Assembly: GCA_964397305.1 (NCBI GenBank)
Contig: CAYNIP010000001.1
Span: 211,030 to 275,029 of the forward strand
Source of the DNA: JAAUTY01 sp964397305
Lineage (GTDB): Bacteria > Cyanobacteriota > Cyanobacteriia > Cyanobacteriales > Spirulinaceae
Direction of reading: 5' to 3'
DNA length: 64,000 bases
Made by a program: the position numbers and the translations under genes. A model generated the notes under the pieces. That model ran no database searches and was not told the DNA's origin. It saw only the letters and a program-made list of their open reading frames with translations. Position 1 is the first letter of the stretch, and every line of letters begins with the position of its first letter. Positions 42,380 to 51,659 of the stretch are shown here, in pieces.

Positions 42380-44407
42380 CTACAGCAACTTTGCAAAGCA
42401 GGGAGCTTCGGCTAGCAGGGTTGTGGCGCGGTCGGCCGGGAGCGGTGGGGCAAAGAGATAGCCCTGCACCTGCTCACAGCCGAGGGACACTAGGCAGTTC
42501 AACTGCACCTCCGTTTCGACCCCTTCCGCCACGACTCCCATGCCGAGGCTGTGGGCGAGGGTAATAATCGCACCGACAATCTCGAGGCTCTCATCGCGAT
42601 CGCCCAAGTGACGGACAAAGGAGCGGTCAATCTTCAGGACATGGAGCTGAAACTGATAGAGATAGCTCAAGGAGGAATAGCCCGTGCCGAAATCATCAAC
42701 GCTGAGCCGTACCCCCAGCTCACTCAGGCGCTTGAGAATTGCACTGCTCGCCTGGGCCTTGCTCATCAGAGTACTCTCGGTCAGCTCCAGGCGGAGATTT
42801 TGGGGTGGCAAGTGGGTAGCCTCCAGCACCTGGGCAATCTGGCCCAGGAGATTGGGTTGGGCAAACTGGCGTCCCGACAGGTTGACCCCCATCGACAAGG
42901 CCTGGGTGTAGGGAAACTGGTGCTGCCAACTCTGCATTTGCCGGCAAGCCTGCTCCAGAACCCACTGACCCAGGGGAATAATCAAGCCCGTTTCTTCGGC
43001 GATCGGAATGAACTTGCTGGGGGAGATGAAGCCTTCTAAAGGATGGTTCCAGCGCACCAAAGCTTCAAAGCCGACGATCCGGCAGGTCGAGACGGCCACG
43101 ATGGGCTGGTAGTAGAGGGTCAGTTCCTCTTGCGCGAGGCTGTGGCGCAGGTCATTTTCCAGTTGCAGGCGGCCGACAGCCTGGGCGTGCATCACGGTAT
43201 TGAAGATCTCATAGCCATTGCCTCCCTGGGCCTTGGCGCGATGCAGGGCAATGTCAGCATTGCGGAGAAAGGTTTCGGCCCGGTAGCCGCCGGTCATGCT
43301 GAGGGCAATGCCGATGCTGGTGTTGACAAATACGGTGTTGCCGTCGAGATCAAAAGGGGTGCGGAGGACTTGTAAAATCTGCTCGGCGATCGCGATCGCC
43401 GTCTCCACTCCCGTGAGGTCCGTCAGCAGAATAATGAATTCATCCCCCCCAAAGCGGGCGATCAGCGGCTGGGGGGCCGCTGGGGGCGGGTCGATATCGA
43501 GTCCGGTATGCAGGGGGTTCTCCGGCGCGGGTTCCCGCAGGTTCAGGCTGGCCCGGAGGCTGTCAGCGATCGCCACCAGCAGGCGATCGCCCAAGACGTG
43601 CCCGAGGCTGTCGTTCACCAGCTTGAAGCGATCCAGATCCAAAAAGAGCACGGCAAACTGATAGCAGGGATCACTCTGGGCCTGGGCGATCGCCATCTGC
43701 AAGTTCTCCATGAAAGCCGCGCGGTTGGGCAAGTGAGTCAAGGGATCGTAGTAGGCACTATGGCGCAACTGGGCCTCAATCTGATGGCGCTGGGTAATGT
43801 CTTCGACACTGCCCTCGTAGCGCAACAGCCGGCCCTCCGCATCCCGCACCGCCCGGACATTTTCCGAGACCCAGATCCGGCTGCCATCCGCGCGATAGAC
43901 CTGGGACTCAAAGTTGCAGAGGCGATCGGAGACTTGCAGCATCGCCAACCATTCCTGAGCCCGTTGGGGTTCCACATAATGATCCGCGTGTCGCTGGGCG
44001 AGCAGTTCCTGGAGTGACGGATAGCCGTAGAGCCGCACCAGAGCCGGGTTGGCGCTGAGGTACTCCCCCGCCGGGCTGAAGCAAAAAATCCCCTCAATCG
44101 CGTTCTCAAAAATACTGCGGTAATTAGCCTCGGCTACTTGCAAGGCGGCCTCCGCTTGGCGCTGGTCGGTCACGTCCATGATCGTGCCGTGGACCCGCCC
44201 TACGCGCTGCTGGCGATCGCGATGGGCCCGGCTAAGGGCATAAACCTGGCGCACCTCGCCATCCAGCCGCCGGAGCCCCAGCTCCAGATCATAGGCCTGC
44301 GAATCGGTCAGGCTGGCCCGGAGGAGGGGATAGAGGCGGCGGCGATCGGGGCGGGGAAGGTGGCGGAGGGCGGCGCGCAAGGTTAGGCCTGGGGGGGTGT
44401 TGCATAG
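42380..44407 (-). CDS. Sensor GGDEF-EAL protein, C-terminal fragment after frameshift
   Basis: About 675 residues, open from the frameshift near 44400 to the TAA-side end at 42380. It begins inside a PAS domain (LRAALRHLPRPDRRRLYPLL, VHGTIMDVTDQRQAEAALQV), then a second PAS (YRSIFENAIEGIFCFSPAGE), then GGDEF (HSAYYDPLTHLPNRAAFMEN, intact RFGGDEFIILL) and EAL (FEALVRWNHPLEGFISPSKF, SVDDFGTGYSSLSYLYQFQL, VVAEGVETEVQLNCL). All key acidic residues for cyclic-di-GMP synthesis and hydrolysis appear present. The frame extends upstream to a TTG at 44470, but that extension overlaps the other half in a different frame and is not real. The natural N-terminus is the fragment at 44383-45783. Confidence 0.85.
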   Translation of the reverse strand, partial: LCNTPPGLTLRAALRHLPRPDRRRLYPLLRASLTDSQAYDLELGLRRLDGEVRQVYALSRAHRDRQQRVGRVHGTIMDVTDQRQAEAALQVAEANYRSIFENAIEGIFCFSPAGEYLSANPALVRLYGYPSLQELLAQRHADHYVEPQRAQEWLAMLQVSDRLCNFESQVYRADGSRIWVSENVRAVRDAEGRLLRYEGSVEDITQRHQIEAQLRHSAYYDPLTHLPNRAAFMENLQMAIAQAQSDPCYQFAVLFLDLDRFKLVNDSLGHVLGDRLLVAIADSLRASLNLREPAPENPLHTGLDIDPPPAAPQPLIARFGGDEFIILLTDLTGVETAIAIAEQILQVLRTPFDLDGNTVFVNTSIGIALSMTGGYRAETFLRNADIALHRAKAQGGNGYEIFNTVMHAQAVGRLQLENDLRHSLAQEELTLYYQPIVAVSTCRIVGFEALVRWNHPLEGFISPSKFIPIAEETGLIIPLGQWVLEQACRQMQSWQHQFPYTQALSMGVNLSGRQFAQPNLLGQIAQVLEATHLPPQNLRLELTESTLMSKAQASSAILKRLSELGVRLSVDDFGTGYSSLSYLYQFQLHVLKIDRSFVRHLGDRDESLEIVGAIITLAHSLGMGVVAEGVETEVQLNCLVSLGCEQVQGYLFAPPLPADRATTLLAEAPCFAKLL

Positions 44408-45783
44408 CCGGCTATGCGCCACAGCTCTGCTGAGCCCAGCAACTGCCCCTGGGCCGGGAGATACTCCCAATTACCGATATGGGCCATGTGCTGGGCCTCT
44501 TCGAGCTTGGCCTGCCGCCCCTCGAGGTCCCGAAAGGTGGCCTGCAAGTGTTCCGCCATCCGGTTAAAAGCAGCGGCCAGGTCATTCAGTTCCCCGAACG
44601 CAAAGCGGGGAACGCGCCGCTGGAGCGCGCCGGCCGCGATGTCGCGGGTGGCCTGCCGCAGGGTGAGCAACGGTTGCACCAACCACTGGGAGGTGATGCT
44701 ACCCACCAGAAGGGCGATCGCCAGGGCCCCCAAGCAGAGCCAGATCGTCGTGCGGCGGTTTTGGGCAATGTTGGCTGAGAAGTTGCTTTCGGGGATCGAG
44801 AGCACAATCCACCAGGCTAAGCCCCGCTCATCCCGCAGGGGAGTCACTTGGATAAATTTCCGCTCACCATTGAAGGGAAAATCGAGTTGCTGGCTCGCGG
44901 CGATCGCCCCGTAGCGCCCATAGTGAGCCCGCAGAAATTGGTCCGTCGCCCGAATCGACGGATCATGACTAGCCGCCGCCCGCAGCCAGACTTCCTTCCC
45001 CTCGCGATTGAGAACCAGGGGCTCCGACCCCGAGGACGCAATCAACCGTCCCAGGGTGTCCACGATATAAATCGAACCACCCTGCTCAAGCTTGAAGGTC
45101 TGCAAAAACTCACTCAGTTGCACCAATTGCAGGTCTGTGGCCAAGACACCAAGCAATTCCCCGTTCTCGTCATACACGGGCCGACTGGGAGCAAGATTCA
45201 GTTCGGCATTATTGAACGAGGGAAACACCCGACCCCAGGTTGCGTGACCCGCCAACTGCGCGGCCTGATACCAGGGCCGCAGCCGCGCATCGTAATCGCT
45301 CTCACTCTGCCGGAGCAGGTCCGTCGGCCGGCCCTCCGGGTCCGCGCCAAAGACCAAGAACTTACCCCGGCGAAAATTCTCGGTCTGGGTCAAATTCAGG
45401 GTGCCGTCGGCTCGGGGGCCGGCTCCGGCAAAGCCCCCTTGGGGATTGCCAAAGTAGATGTGGGCTACATCGAACAGGGGAAGCTGGTTCCAAAAGTGAC
45501 GGCTCAGGGCCTGGGGATCGTTGATATCCAACTGCCCCAGGTGGATCGCGTTGGCGTTGAGCTGGTTGATGCGGTGGGGTTGCTCGAGGAAATCACGCAG
45601 GTGGGCTTCAATGCGGACCACCTGCTCTTGGCGCAGTTGCCGCGCCAGCTCCTGAACCGCCGCTTGGCTGTGGCGCAGGGAGAGCCAGCCCGTCAGCATG
45701 ACCGCCGCTGTCACCTGAACCACGAAGGGAACGACAAAGACCCAACGGATGGAGGGGCGACGACGCGGGAGCGCTGGAGACAT
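44383..45783 (-). CDS. Sensor GGDEF-EAL protein, N-terminal fragment before frameshift (dCache-HAMP-PAS)
   Basis: 466 residues: membrane helix at about 17-38, a periplasmic dCache-type sensor at 40-335 (FYFGNPQGGFAGAGPRADGT-like region HIYFGNPQGGFAGAGP, RPWYQAAQLAGHATWGRVFP, ELLGVLATDLQLVQLSEFLQ), a second helix at about 345-370, HAMP at about 370-425 and the first 35 residues of a PAS domain (EEAQHMAHIGNWEYLPAQGQ). It then stops at GYATPPQA. The stop lies just after a run of seven C on the coding strand (G7 at 44391-44397), and the PAS domain resumes in another frame. Together with the next fragment this would be a single protein of about 1130 aa controlling cyclic-di-GMP. Confidence 0.85.
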   Translation of the reverse strand: MSPALPRRRPSIRWVFVVPFVVQVTAAVMLTGWLSLRHSQAAVQELARQLRQEQVVRIEAHLRDFLEQPHRINQLNANAIHLGQLDINDPQALSRHFWNQLPLFDVAHIYFGNPQGGFAGAGPRADGTLNLTQTENFRRGKFLVFGADPEGRPTDLLRQSESDYDARLRPWYQAAQLAGHATWGRVFPSFNNAELNLAPSRPVYDENGELLGVLATDLQLVQLSEFLQTFKLEQGGSIYIVDTLGRLIASSGSEPLVLNREGKEVWLRAAASHDPSIRATDQFLRAHYGRYGAIAASQQLDFPFNGERKFIQVTPLRDERGLAWWIVLSIPESNFSANIAQNRRTTIWLCLGALAIALLVGSITSQWLVQPLLTLRQATRDIAAGALQRRVPRFAFGELNDLAAAFNRMAEHLQATFRDLEGRQAKLEEAQHMAHIGNWEYLPAQGQLLGSAELWRIAGYATPPQA

Positions 45784-46177
45784 AGGGGTAGGAGAAGGGA
45801 CGGGTCACGGGCAAACCGCGATCGGGCCAATGCACGGACTCTTAGCGCCTGCGGCACTGGCTGTATCGAGGTTAACGGTTGGACTCGCTGGGCCGGGGGG
45901 CTGTTGTGGGTCCGCAACAGAGCGTTACGATGGCTGTCAAGCGGGAGTCGTGCTAAGTCAGAGCAAGCAAATTCTGCTGGGTGAATCGGCCCCAAAGACG
46001 GTAAAAAGAGGCGTCAGGAGTTCCGAGAGCACCCTATTCAGGATCGTAGCAGAGAATCTCGGCGATGCTGCTAGACTCGCCAGCAGAGGAGCCCTGAGGC
46101 CGAGAGAATCCTTGCGCTTTTGAACCCTTGGGTGCCCCTTGGCCGGGCCTTTTTCGCGGCGGCAATTCCGTGATTGG
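45784..46177. other. Gap between the sensor gene and the aldehyde dehydrogenase gene
   Basis: No gene, repeat or terminator that I can support. It should contain the promoter of the minus-strand sensor gene. Confidence 0.4.
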
Positions 46178-47572
46178 CTAGCGCCCCAGGAACTTTAGCC
46201 ACTGCTCACGACCAGCATAGGGGGGATAGCGCAGGGGCAAATCCAACCAAAACGAGCGCTTGAGGACACTTTTGAGGTGTGAAAAGGTCTCAAAGCTGGC
46301 GCGGCCGCGATAGCGCCCGAGGCCGCTTTCCCCCACACCGCCAAAGGGCAGGCGGGGGGAGGAGAGGTGCAAAATCGTGTCGTTGACTAAGAAGCCGCCG
46401 GCCCGGACCGCTTGGCGAACGCGAGCTTGGACCTGGGAATTGCGGCTGAAGAGGTAGAGGGCCAACGGGCTGGGACGGGCGTTGATCGCGGCGATCGCCC
46501 CCGCAAGGTCGTCATAGGCTAGGACCGGCAGCAGGGGCCCGAAGATTTCCTCGGCCATGGTGGCATCCTCCCAGGTGGAGTTGGCCAAGATCGTCGGGGC
46601 GATGTAGCGCTGGTTGATGTCAACCTCGCCGCCGTGGACTACCTTGGCGCGATCGCGCGCCAGCATTTGGGCGAGGCGCTGGGCCTGGGCCTCGCTGACG
46701 AGGCGGCCGTAGTCAGGACTAGCCGCCGGATCCGGACCGTAGAATTGCGTCAGCGTTGCTTTCAGGGCCTCCAGGAGGGCCGGTTGCAGCGATCGCTCCA
46801 CCAGCAGGTAATCAGGAGCGACACAGGTTTGGCCCGCGTTGAGAAACTTACCCCAGGCGATGCGCCGCGCGGCCACCGGGAGATCGACATCCGCCGTGAC
46901 GAGGCAGGGGGACTTCCCCCCCAGCTCTAGGGTCACGGGAGTGAGGTGTTCGGCGGCGGCTCGCATGACGAGCCGGCCCACCCGAGGGCTGCCCGTGAAA
47001 AAGATGTGGTCAAAGCGCTCGGCCAGTAGGGCCTGGGCCACGGCCTTGTCCCCTGCCACCACGGCGACGAACTCCGGCGGGAAGCAGTCGGCGATCAGGG
47101 CCGCGAGGGCCTGGGCGGTGTGGGGGGCTAGTTCTGAGGGTTTGAGGATCGCGCAGTTGCCAGCGGCGATCGCCCCGATCAAGGGCGCGATCGCCAGTTG
47201 GAGCGGATAGTTCCAGGGACTGATGATCAGAACGAGGCCCAGGGGCTCGGCCTGGGTGTAGGCGCGGCTGGGGAGCTGAAACAGGCTGGGCCGGACCGCC
47301 TGGGGTCGCATCCAGGTGCGGAGGTGCTGGCAGGTGTAGGTGATTTCCTCTTGGCAGAGCAGCAGCTCGCTGGCGATCGCCTCAAAGGCCGGCTTGCCCA
47401 GATCCGCTGCCAGGGCGGCGAGGAGACGCGCTTGGTGTTGCTCCAGGGCCTGGGCCAGGCCCTGGAGTTGCTGGCGGCGCTGAGCGTAGGGTTGAGTCGC
47501 GCCGGTTTGGAAATAGCGGCGCTGGCGCGCCACAAGGGCCGGCAAGTCTTGGGCAGGAGAAGAGGTCAGCAT
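46178..47572 (-). CDS. Aldehyde dehydrogenase, class 3-like
   Basis: A 464-aa NAD(P)+-dependent aldehyde dehydrogenase. Conserved parts are EPLGLVLIISPWNYPLQLAI, GNCAILKPSELAPHTAQALA, HIFFTGSPRVGRLVMRAAAE, the Glu motif VTLELGGKSPCLV, the catalytic Cys in NAGQTCVAPDYLLV and EEIFGPLLPVLAYDDLAGAI. The length and the C-terminal SFETFSHLKSVLKRSFWLDL with its hydrophobic end indicate the class 3/fatty-aldehyde group. The cyanobacterial relative is known to oxidise long-chain aldehydes or apocarotenals, which is a plausible role. It stands 25 bp upstream of nothing it clearly shares a function with. Confidence 0.93.
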   Translation of the reverse strand: MLTSSPAQDLPALVARQRRYFQTGATQPYAQRRQQLQGLAQALEQHQARLLAALAADLGKPAFEAIASELLLCQEEITYTCQHLRTWMRPQAVRPSLFQLPSRAYTQAEPLGLVLIISPWNYPLQLAIAPLIGAIAAGNCAILKPSELAPHTAQALAALIADCFPPEFVAVVAGDKAVAQALLAERFDHIFFTGSPRVGRLVMRAAAEHLTPVTLELGGKSPCLVTADVDLPVAARRIAWGKFLNAGQTCVAPDYLLVERSLQPALLEALKATLTQFYGPDPAASPDYGRLVSEAQAQRLAQMLARDRAKVVHGGEVDINQRYIAPTILANSTWEDATMAEEIFGPLLPVLAYDDLAGAIAAINARPSPLALYLFSRNSQVQARVRQAVRAGGFLVNDTILHLSSPRLPFGGVGESGLGRYRGRASFETFSHLKSVLKRSFWLDLPLRYPPYAGREQWLKFLGR

Positions 47573-47597
47573 TCAGGTTCCGCCAACGGGGGTGTCG

Positions 47598-48182
47598 CTA
47601 CAGCGACCGGAGTTCTGCTTCAATTTTACCGAGATCGTCCCGGAGAAACACGGTGATCTGGCCGCTCACCGTTTCCCCCAAGGGATCGACTCCCAGCTCG
47701 AGCCAGTAGGCATAGCGATCGCCCCGTCGCAGTTCGCCCCGTGAGCCCCCGACCCCCGGCCGGCCGAGGCGGCGTCCCAGTTCTAGTTGCCCCGTGCTGG
47801 GGTAGGCATAGACCACCTGGGCCTGCTGGTAGTCTCGGTAAATGTCGAGACCGTAGATGACGCGCAGGGAGTCTGCAAGACGCTGGGCCGAGATGCCGTT
47901 GATGATGTCATAGAGGACGAAGCGCTCGCTGCGGATGAGGCCGCGATTGCGAACAGTGCTCAGGCGGCCGGGGGGCAAGACCGAGGCGCTGAACTGAAAG
48001 CGCTGGGAGCCAGCATTGGCGTGCTCGACCGTGAGGCCGTCGCCGAGGGCCGGTTGCAGGCTGGGGTGGGCGCTAATCCAGGCTCGGACTGTTTCGGTGC
48101 GCTGGCCGGGGAGGGCCGCGGCGGGCCGCGGGGCGATCGCGCTACTGACCCCGAGCAGCAGACAAAGGGACAAGGCACGCAT
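47598..48182 (-). CDS. Secreted protein of unknown function, 194 aa
   Basis: Begins with a signal peptide (MRALSLCLLLGVSSAIAPRP AAALP, cleavage likely near AAA-LP). The mature part has no family I recognise: RTETVRAWISAHPSLQPALG, ILYDIINGIS-like FVLYDIINGISAQRLADSLR, VYAYPSTGQLELGRRLG and a basic loop GGSRGELRRGDRYAYWLELG, then a C-terminal helix. It is likely periplasmic. The ATG at 48180-48182 is chosen because it starts the signal peptide; the open frame extends upstream without coding character. It lies 25 bp from the aldehyde dehydrogenase start on the same strand and may be cotranscribed. Confidence 0.75.
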   Translation of the reverse strand: MRALSLCLLLGVSSAIAPRPAAALPGQRTETVRAWISAHPSLQPALGDGLTVEHANAGSQRFQFSASVLPPGRLSTVRNRGLIRSERFVLYDIINGISAQRLADSLRVIYGLDIYRDYQQAQVVYAYPSTGQLELGRRLGRPGVGGSRGELRRGDRYAYWLELGVDPLGETVSGQITVFLRDDLGKIEAELRSL

Positions 48183-48330
48183 GGTTCCAAGTGTTAGCAG
48201 GGCTACAGGGGCTCGGCCCCCGCGTCTCGAGTGTGGCATACTCGCGGCCCGATGACCTAACCCCTTGCGGCTGGCAGCCCGCAGATTTAGGCTAGGATGA
48301 AAAACTGCTAACGGCTGTGCGAGGGGGTCT

Positions 48331-49275
48331 ATGTCCCTGGTTGCTTCGGTGATTGTTCCGGGTACGACGGCCAATCTGGGCCCTGGCTTTGATTGCCTGG
48401 GGGCGGCCCTGAGTCTCTACAACCAGTTCAGCTTTACGCTCCGGGATGAACCCGAGGCCCCGCCCTTGACGATCCGCGCCCTCGGCTCCCAGGCAGATCA
48501 GGTGAGCACGACGCCGGACAATTTGGTGTACCAAGCGTTTACGGCCTGCTGTCGTCACCTCAAGCAGCAAGTGCCGCCCGTGGAGATTACGATTCGCTTG
48601 GGGATTCCGCTGGCTCGGGGCCTGGGCAGCTCTGCCACGGCGATTGTGGGGGGCCTTGTGGGGGCCAACTTGCTGGCGGGCTCTCCCCTGGCAACGTCGG
48701 AACTGCTGGAGCTGGCGATCGCCCTCGAGGGCCACCCCGATAACGTCGTACCGGCTCTGCTGGGAGGCTGTCAATTGGCTGCCAGTCAGGTCGTCAAGGG
48801 CCAAAAAACCTGGCAAGTCTGCGAAGTCCCCTGGCACAACACCATCATCCCCGTCGTCGCCGTGCCCCACTTCACCCTCGCCACGGCCCAGGCCCGGGCC
48901 GTCCTGCCCCTCGAAGTGAGCCGCGCTGATGCCATTTTCAACCTGGCGCGGCTGGGACTGCTGCTGCGAGGCCTGGACAGCGGCGATCGCCCGTGGCTCG
49001 CGGCCGCCCTAGAGGACAAACTGCACCAGCCCTATCGCCAAGTGTTGATCCCGGGTTACGCCGCCGTGCGGGAGGCGGCGATCGGAGCGGGGGCCTACGG
49101 GGCCGTGATCAGCGGTGCCGGGCCGACGTTGCTGGCCTTGACCAACTCCGTGCAGGCCGAAGCGGTGGCCGCCGCGATGGTAGACGCTTGGGATGCAGCC
49201 GGCATCCAGGCCCAGGCCCGGGTCCTCTACCTCGACCGCAACGGTGTTCGCAGCAGCCGGGAGCAGCGGGCCTGA
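48331..49275 (+). CDS. thrB: Homoserine kinase
   Basis: A 314-aa GHMP-kinase that phosphorylates homoserine in threonine synthesis. The N-terminal substrate loop SVIVPGTTANLGPGFDCLGA, the ATP loop IPLARGLGSSATAIVGGLVG, ELAIALEGHPDNVVPALLGG and the C-terminal AYGAVISGAGPTLLALT are all present. Length is normal. The gene is monocistronic and divergent from the secreted-protein gene, with 148 bp between starts. Confidence 0.95.
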   Translation: MSLVASVIVPGTTANLGPGFDCLGAALSLYNQFSFTLRDEPEAPPLTIRALGSQADQVSTTPDNLVYQAFTACCRHLKQQVPPVEITIRLGIPLARGLGSSATAIVGGLVGANLLAGSPLATSELLELAIALEGHPDNVVPALLGGCQLAASQVVKGQKTWQVCEVPWHNTIIPVVAVPHFTLATAQARAVLPLEVSRADAIFNLARLGLLLRGLDSGDRPWLAAALEDKLHQPYRQVLIPGYAAVREAAIGAGAYGAVISGAGPTLLALTNSVQAEAVAAAMVDAWDAAGIQAQARVLYLDRNGVRSSREQRA

Positions 49276-49512
49276 ACCGTCCTAGGGGAAATGCAGGCGG
49301 TGAGCCTCTTTCAGGTACTTCATGCTTGGGCGGAACCACGGTCGTGCTTTGAAGTTCCAGCGCCTAGGCTGGAGCTAGGACGCTGAAACTTGCAGAACAC
49401 CAGCCCGGTGCGTGCTGCCGGAGAGGGAGTCTACCGGGGGAAATCCAAACCCTGGGACTTCTCTGAACCCCAGCTCTCCCTATTGATTTTGACTGAGAGG
49501 AGACTCCTAATC

Positions 49513-50259
49513 ATGCCCACCCTTACTCAAGCGACCCTAGCCGGTCTCGGAACTGCGGCTCTCGCCTGGAGTCTCGCCGCTCCCGCCCAAGCCTTTACCC
49601 TCAACCGCACCTATGGCACTTGGGGCAATGTCCAAGACGGTGCTTTCATCCGTTACCAGACCGCAGGAGAGGAGGCCCAAGTGTTCTGGGGCAGTGCTGC
49701 GAGTGCGAGCGGCCCTAGCGGCCTCGGCTTTGCCGGGGTCGGAGCCCTGGAAATGGGAATTGGGGATGTGATCCAAATCGGCACCCTGCGCCACTTTAAC
49801 AATCCCATCTGGGGGGGGACGGCGGCTTCGGCGGTGGCCTTGACCCTCAGCCTCGATTTCGCAGATTTAGGGGTCAAGGACTTTGAGTTCACGCTGACCA
49901 TTGATGAAACGCCCAATACTTCTGGAACTTGTGTCTATTACAGCGTGGTTCCCTGCGCTGACCGGATTGACTGGACCCAGAGCTTTGCTTCGCAGTCGTT
50001 CCAGGTTGCAGGGGGTGATTACACGCTGGAGTTGCTGGGGGTGCGGGAAGCCCTGGATGGCGAGCTGATCAACCACTTTATTTCTCAAGAAGGGGGAACC
50101 AGTGAGGCTTTTCTCTTTGCCCGGCTGGCGGCCGTGCCGGTCGCAGAATCCCGATCCCCTGCCCCTGCGCCCAACTCGGTGCCGGAGCCGGGGTTGCTGC
50201 TGGGCCTGGGGGCGATCGCCCTGCTAGGGGTCACGGGCCGCCGCCAGCCGTCGGCCTAG
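49513..50259 (+). CDS. PEP-CTERM protein with a choice-of-anchor K-like domain
   Basis: A 248-aa exported protein. Signal peptide at 1-29 (ATLAGLGTAALAWSLAAPAQ AF). The mature domain has TYGTWGNVQDGAFIRYQTAG, VFWGSAASASGPSGLGFAGV and TLRHFNNPIWGGTAASAVAL, features I associate with choice-of-anchor K-type proteins. Two cysteines (SGTCVYYSVVPCADR) may form a disulfide. The C-terminal sorting signal is complete: SVPEPGLLLGLGAIALLGVT followed by basic GRR. PEP-CTERM proteins are processed and anchored at the envelope or in the exopolysaccharide matrix. ATG 49513 follows GAGAGGAGACTCC; the longer frame from 49390 is not needed. Confidence 0.85.
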   Translation: MPTLTQATLAGLGTAALAWSLAAPAQAFTLNRTYGTWGNVQDGAFIRYQTAGEEAQVFWGSAASASGPSGLGFAGVGALEMGIGDVIQIGTLRHFNNPIWGGTAASAVALTLSLDFADLGVKDFEFTLTIDETPNTSGTCVYYSVVPCADRIDWTQSFASQSFQVAGGDYTLELLGVREALDGELINHFISQEGGTSEAFLFARLAAVPVAESRSPAPAPNSVPEPGLLLGLGAIALLGVTGRRQPSA

Positions 50260-50272
50260 GGGGAGTTTGGGG

Positions 50273-50626
50273 TCAGGCCCGTTGCTTGGCGACCCAAGCA
50301 ACGTGCTTTCGCAGGAGCGGCGCTTCCCGCAGACGCGCCAAGGTATTCAACTCCCGCCCTAAGGTCTTTTCGTCGTAGAGGTCGTGCAGCCCGGTATGGC
50401 AGAGTCGGCAGATATTGATCCCGGTCTGCAACTGCTCCTTGGTGTAGTGCTTCCGGTACCGGTTGCGGCTGTGGAGCGCCCGGGGGATCAGGTGATGGAA
50501 GGTCAGCGAGGTTTCCCGCTCACAGAGGGGGCAACGGCCATAGGCCTGGCGCTGCCGCGGGCCCGCCTCGGCGAATTCTGACGCCTCCGTGGGCTCAGGG
50601 AGGGGCGGAAGGAACTGTGGGGCCAT
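50273..50626 (-). CDS. HNH endonuclease domain protein
   Basis: A 117-aa protein with a zinc-ribbon-supported HNH nuclease domain: YGRCPLCERETSLTFHHLIP and GINICRLCHTGLHDLYDEKT give the two CxxC pairs, the catalytic His-His and the final His. The N-terminus (about 1-27) is Pro/Glu-rich and probably disordered. Family members are stand-alone nucleases of unclear role in cyanobacteria. The gene is convergent with the PEP-CTERM gene, 13 bp away. Confidence 0.85.
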   Translation of the reverse strand: MAPQFLPPLPEPTEASEFAEAGPRQRQAYGRCPLCERETSLTFHHLIPRALHSRNRYRKHYTKEQLQTGINICRLCHTGLHDLYDEKTLGRELNTLARLREAPLLRKHVAWVAKQRA

Positions 50627-50768
50627 ACGTTTGCCGGCTAGAACTACTGCTATTGTGCCAAACTGCTCGAGGCTGCCGGATTGTTGGGTCTCACACAGTT
50701 GTCACGGGCGATCGCCTGTAGGATGCTAACCAGTGTCTCGATCTGCCCCTCAACACTGCCTGATCGCT

Positions 50769-51659
50769 ATGAGCCAGCCCCTATTTCGCCTCCTTGAAGC
50801 TCGCCCTGATACTTATCAGCACTGGTATCAGCAGGGCCACTACCTCTGGGATCGAGGGCAGCATGAAGATGCTCTCTTCTGCTATGACCGGGCCCTCGAA
50901 CATCAGCCCCAAGACTATCGCGCCTGGTACGGGCGGGGCAAAACCCTCGAGGCCCTCGGTCGCTATCGGGAGGCTGTCGAGAGTTACCAGCAGGCTGTTC
51001 AAGCTCGACCCCAGGACTATTGGGCCTGGTACAACCAGGGCTACTTGGCCCTCCTCGATCTGCAAGATTACGAGCGCGCGGCCCACTGCTTTCAGCAGGC
51101 CTTGGCCGTTGCACCGGAGGACTACTGGAGTCGCTATCGCTTGGGGGAAACCTGGCGGCAGTGGGGCCAGCTCGAGGAGGCGATCGCCTGCTTTGAGCGG
51201 CTCCTCGCCACGCACCCCGAAGACTTCTGGGCTTGGTATCGGCGCGGTGATGCCCTCCGCCAAGCGGATCGCTACCTCGAAGCCCTCCAGAGCTATGAGC
51301 AGGCCCTCGCCCTGCGGCCGGATGATTACTGGGGCTGGCGACAACGGGGGGGGCTGTTTCGTCGCCTCGGTTGGTGGCAAGCGGCGATCGCCAGCTACCG
51401 TCAGGCCCTGGCCGTTGAGCCTGAGGATGAAAACGCCCTCTACGCCCAGGCTTGCTGCTATGCGGCGGCGGGCGATCGCACGGGGGCCCTGCGAACCCTG
51501 GGCTGGGTGCTCGCCCTCGATGCCGCCACCTACGGCCCCCGCGCCTGGGCTGAACCGGTCTTTGCTCCCTGGCACCAGGACCCGGACTGGCAGCAACTGC
51601 TGCCCCCGCAACCGCCTACCCTGGACGCCACGGCTCCTGCTCCTGCGCCGCAACCGTGA
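50769..51659 (+). CDS. TPR-repeat protein
   Basis: A 296-aa protein with seven or so tetratricopeptide repeats spanning residues 15-265. They have an unusual aromatic consensus with recurrent P(Q/E/D)DYWAWY at the repeat junctions (for example ALEHQPQDYRAWYGRGKTLE). Intra-repeat helices follow AxxCFxxALA. The C-terminus is Pro-rich (QLLPPQPPTLDATAPAPAPQ). There is no signal peptide, so it is probably a cytosolic scaffold. The ATG at 50769 is preferred over an upstream start at 50733. The stop overlaps the start of the exporter gene by 4 bases (GTGA), so the two are translationally coupled. Confidence 0.88.
   Translation: MSQPLFRLLEARPDTYQHWYQQGHYLWDRGQHEDALFCYDRALEHQPQDYRAWYGRGKTLEALGRYREAVESYQQAVQARPQDYWAWYNQGYLALLDLQDYERAAHCFQQALAVAPEDYWSRYRLGETWRQWGQLEEAIACFERLLATHPEDFWAWYRRGDALRQADRYLEALQSYEQALALRPDDYWGWRQRGGLFRRLGWWQAAIASYRQALAVEPEDENALYAQACCYAAAGDRTGALRTLGWVLALDAATYGPRAWAEPVFAPWHQDPDWQQLLPPQPPTLDATAPAPAPQP

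Noticed and set aside
44848..45984. 378-codon plus-strand frame opposite the sensor gene
   Set aside because: The opposite strand encodes a clear dCache-HAMP protein; no domain is visible in the shadow.
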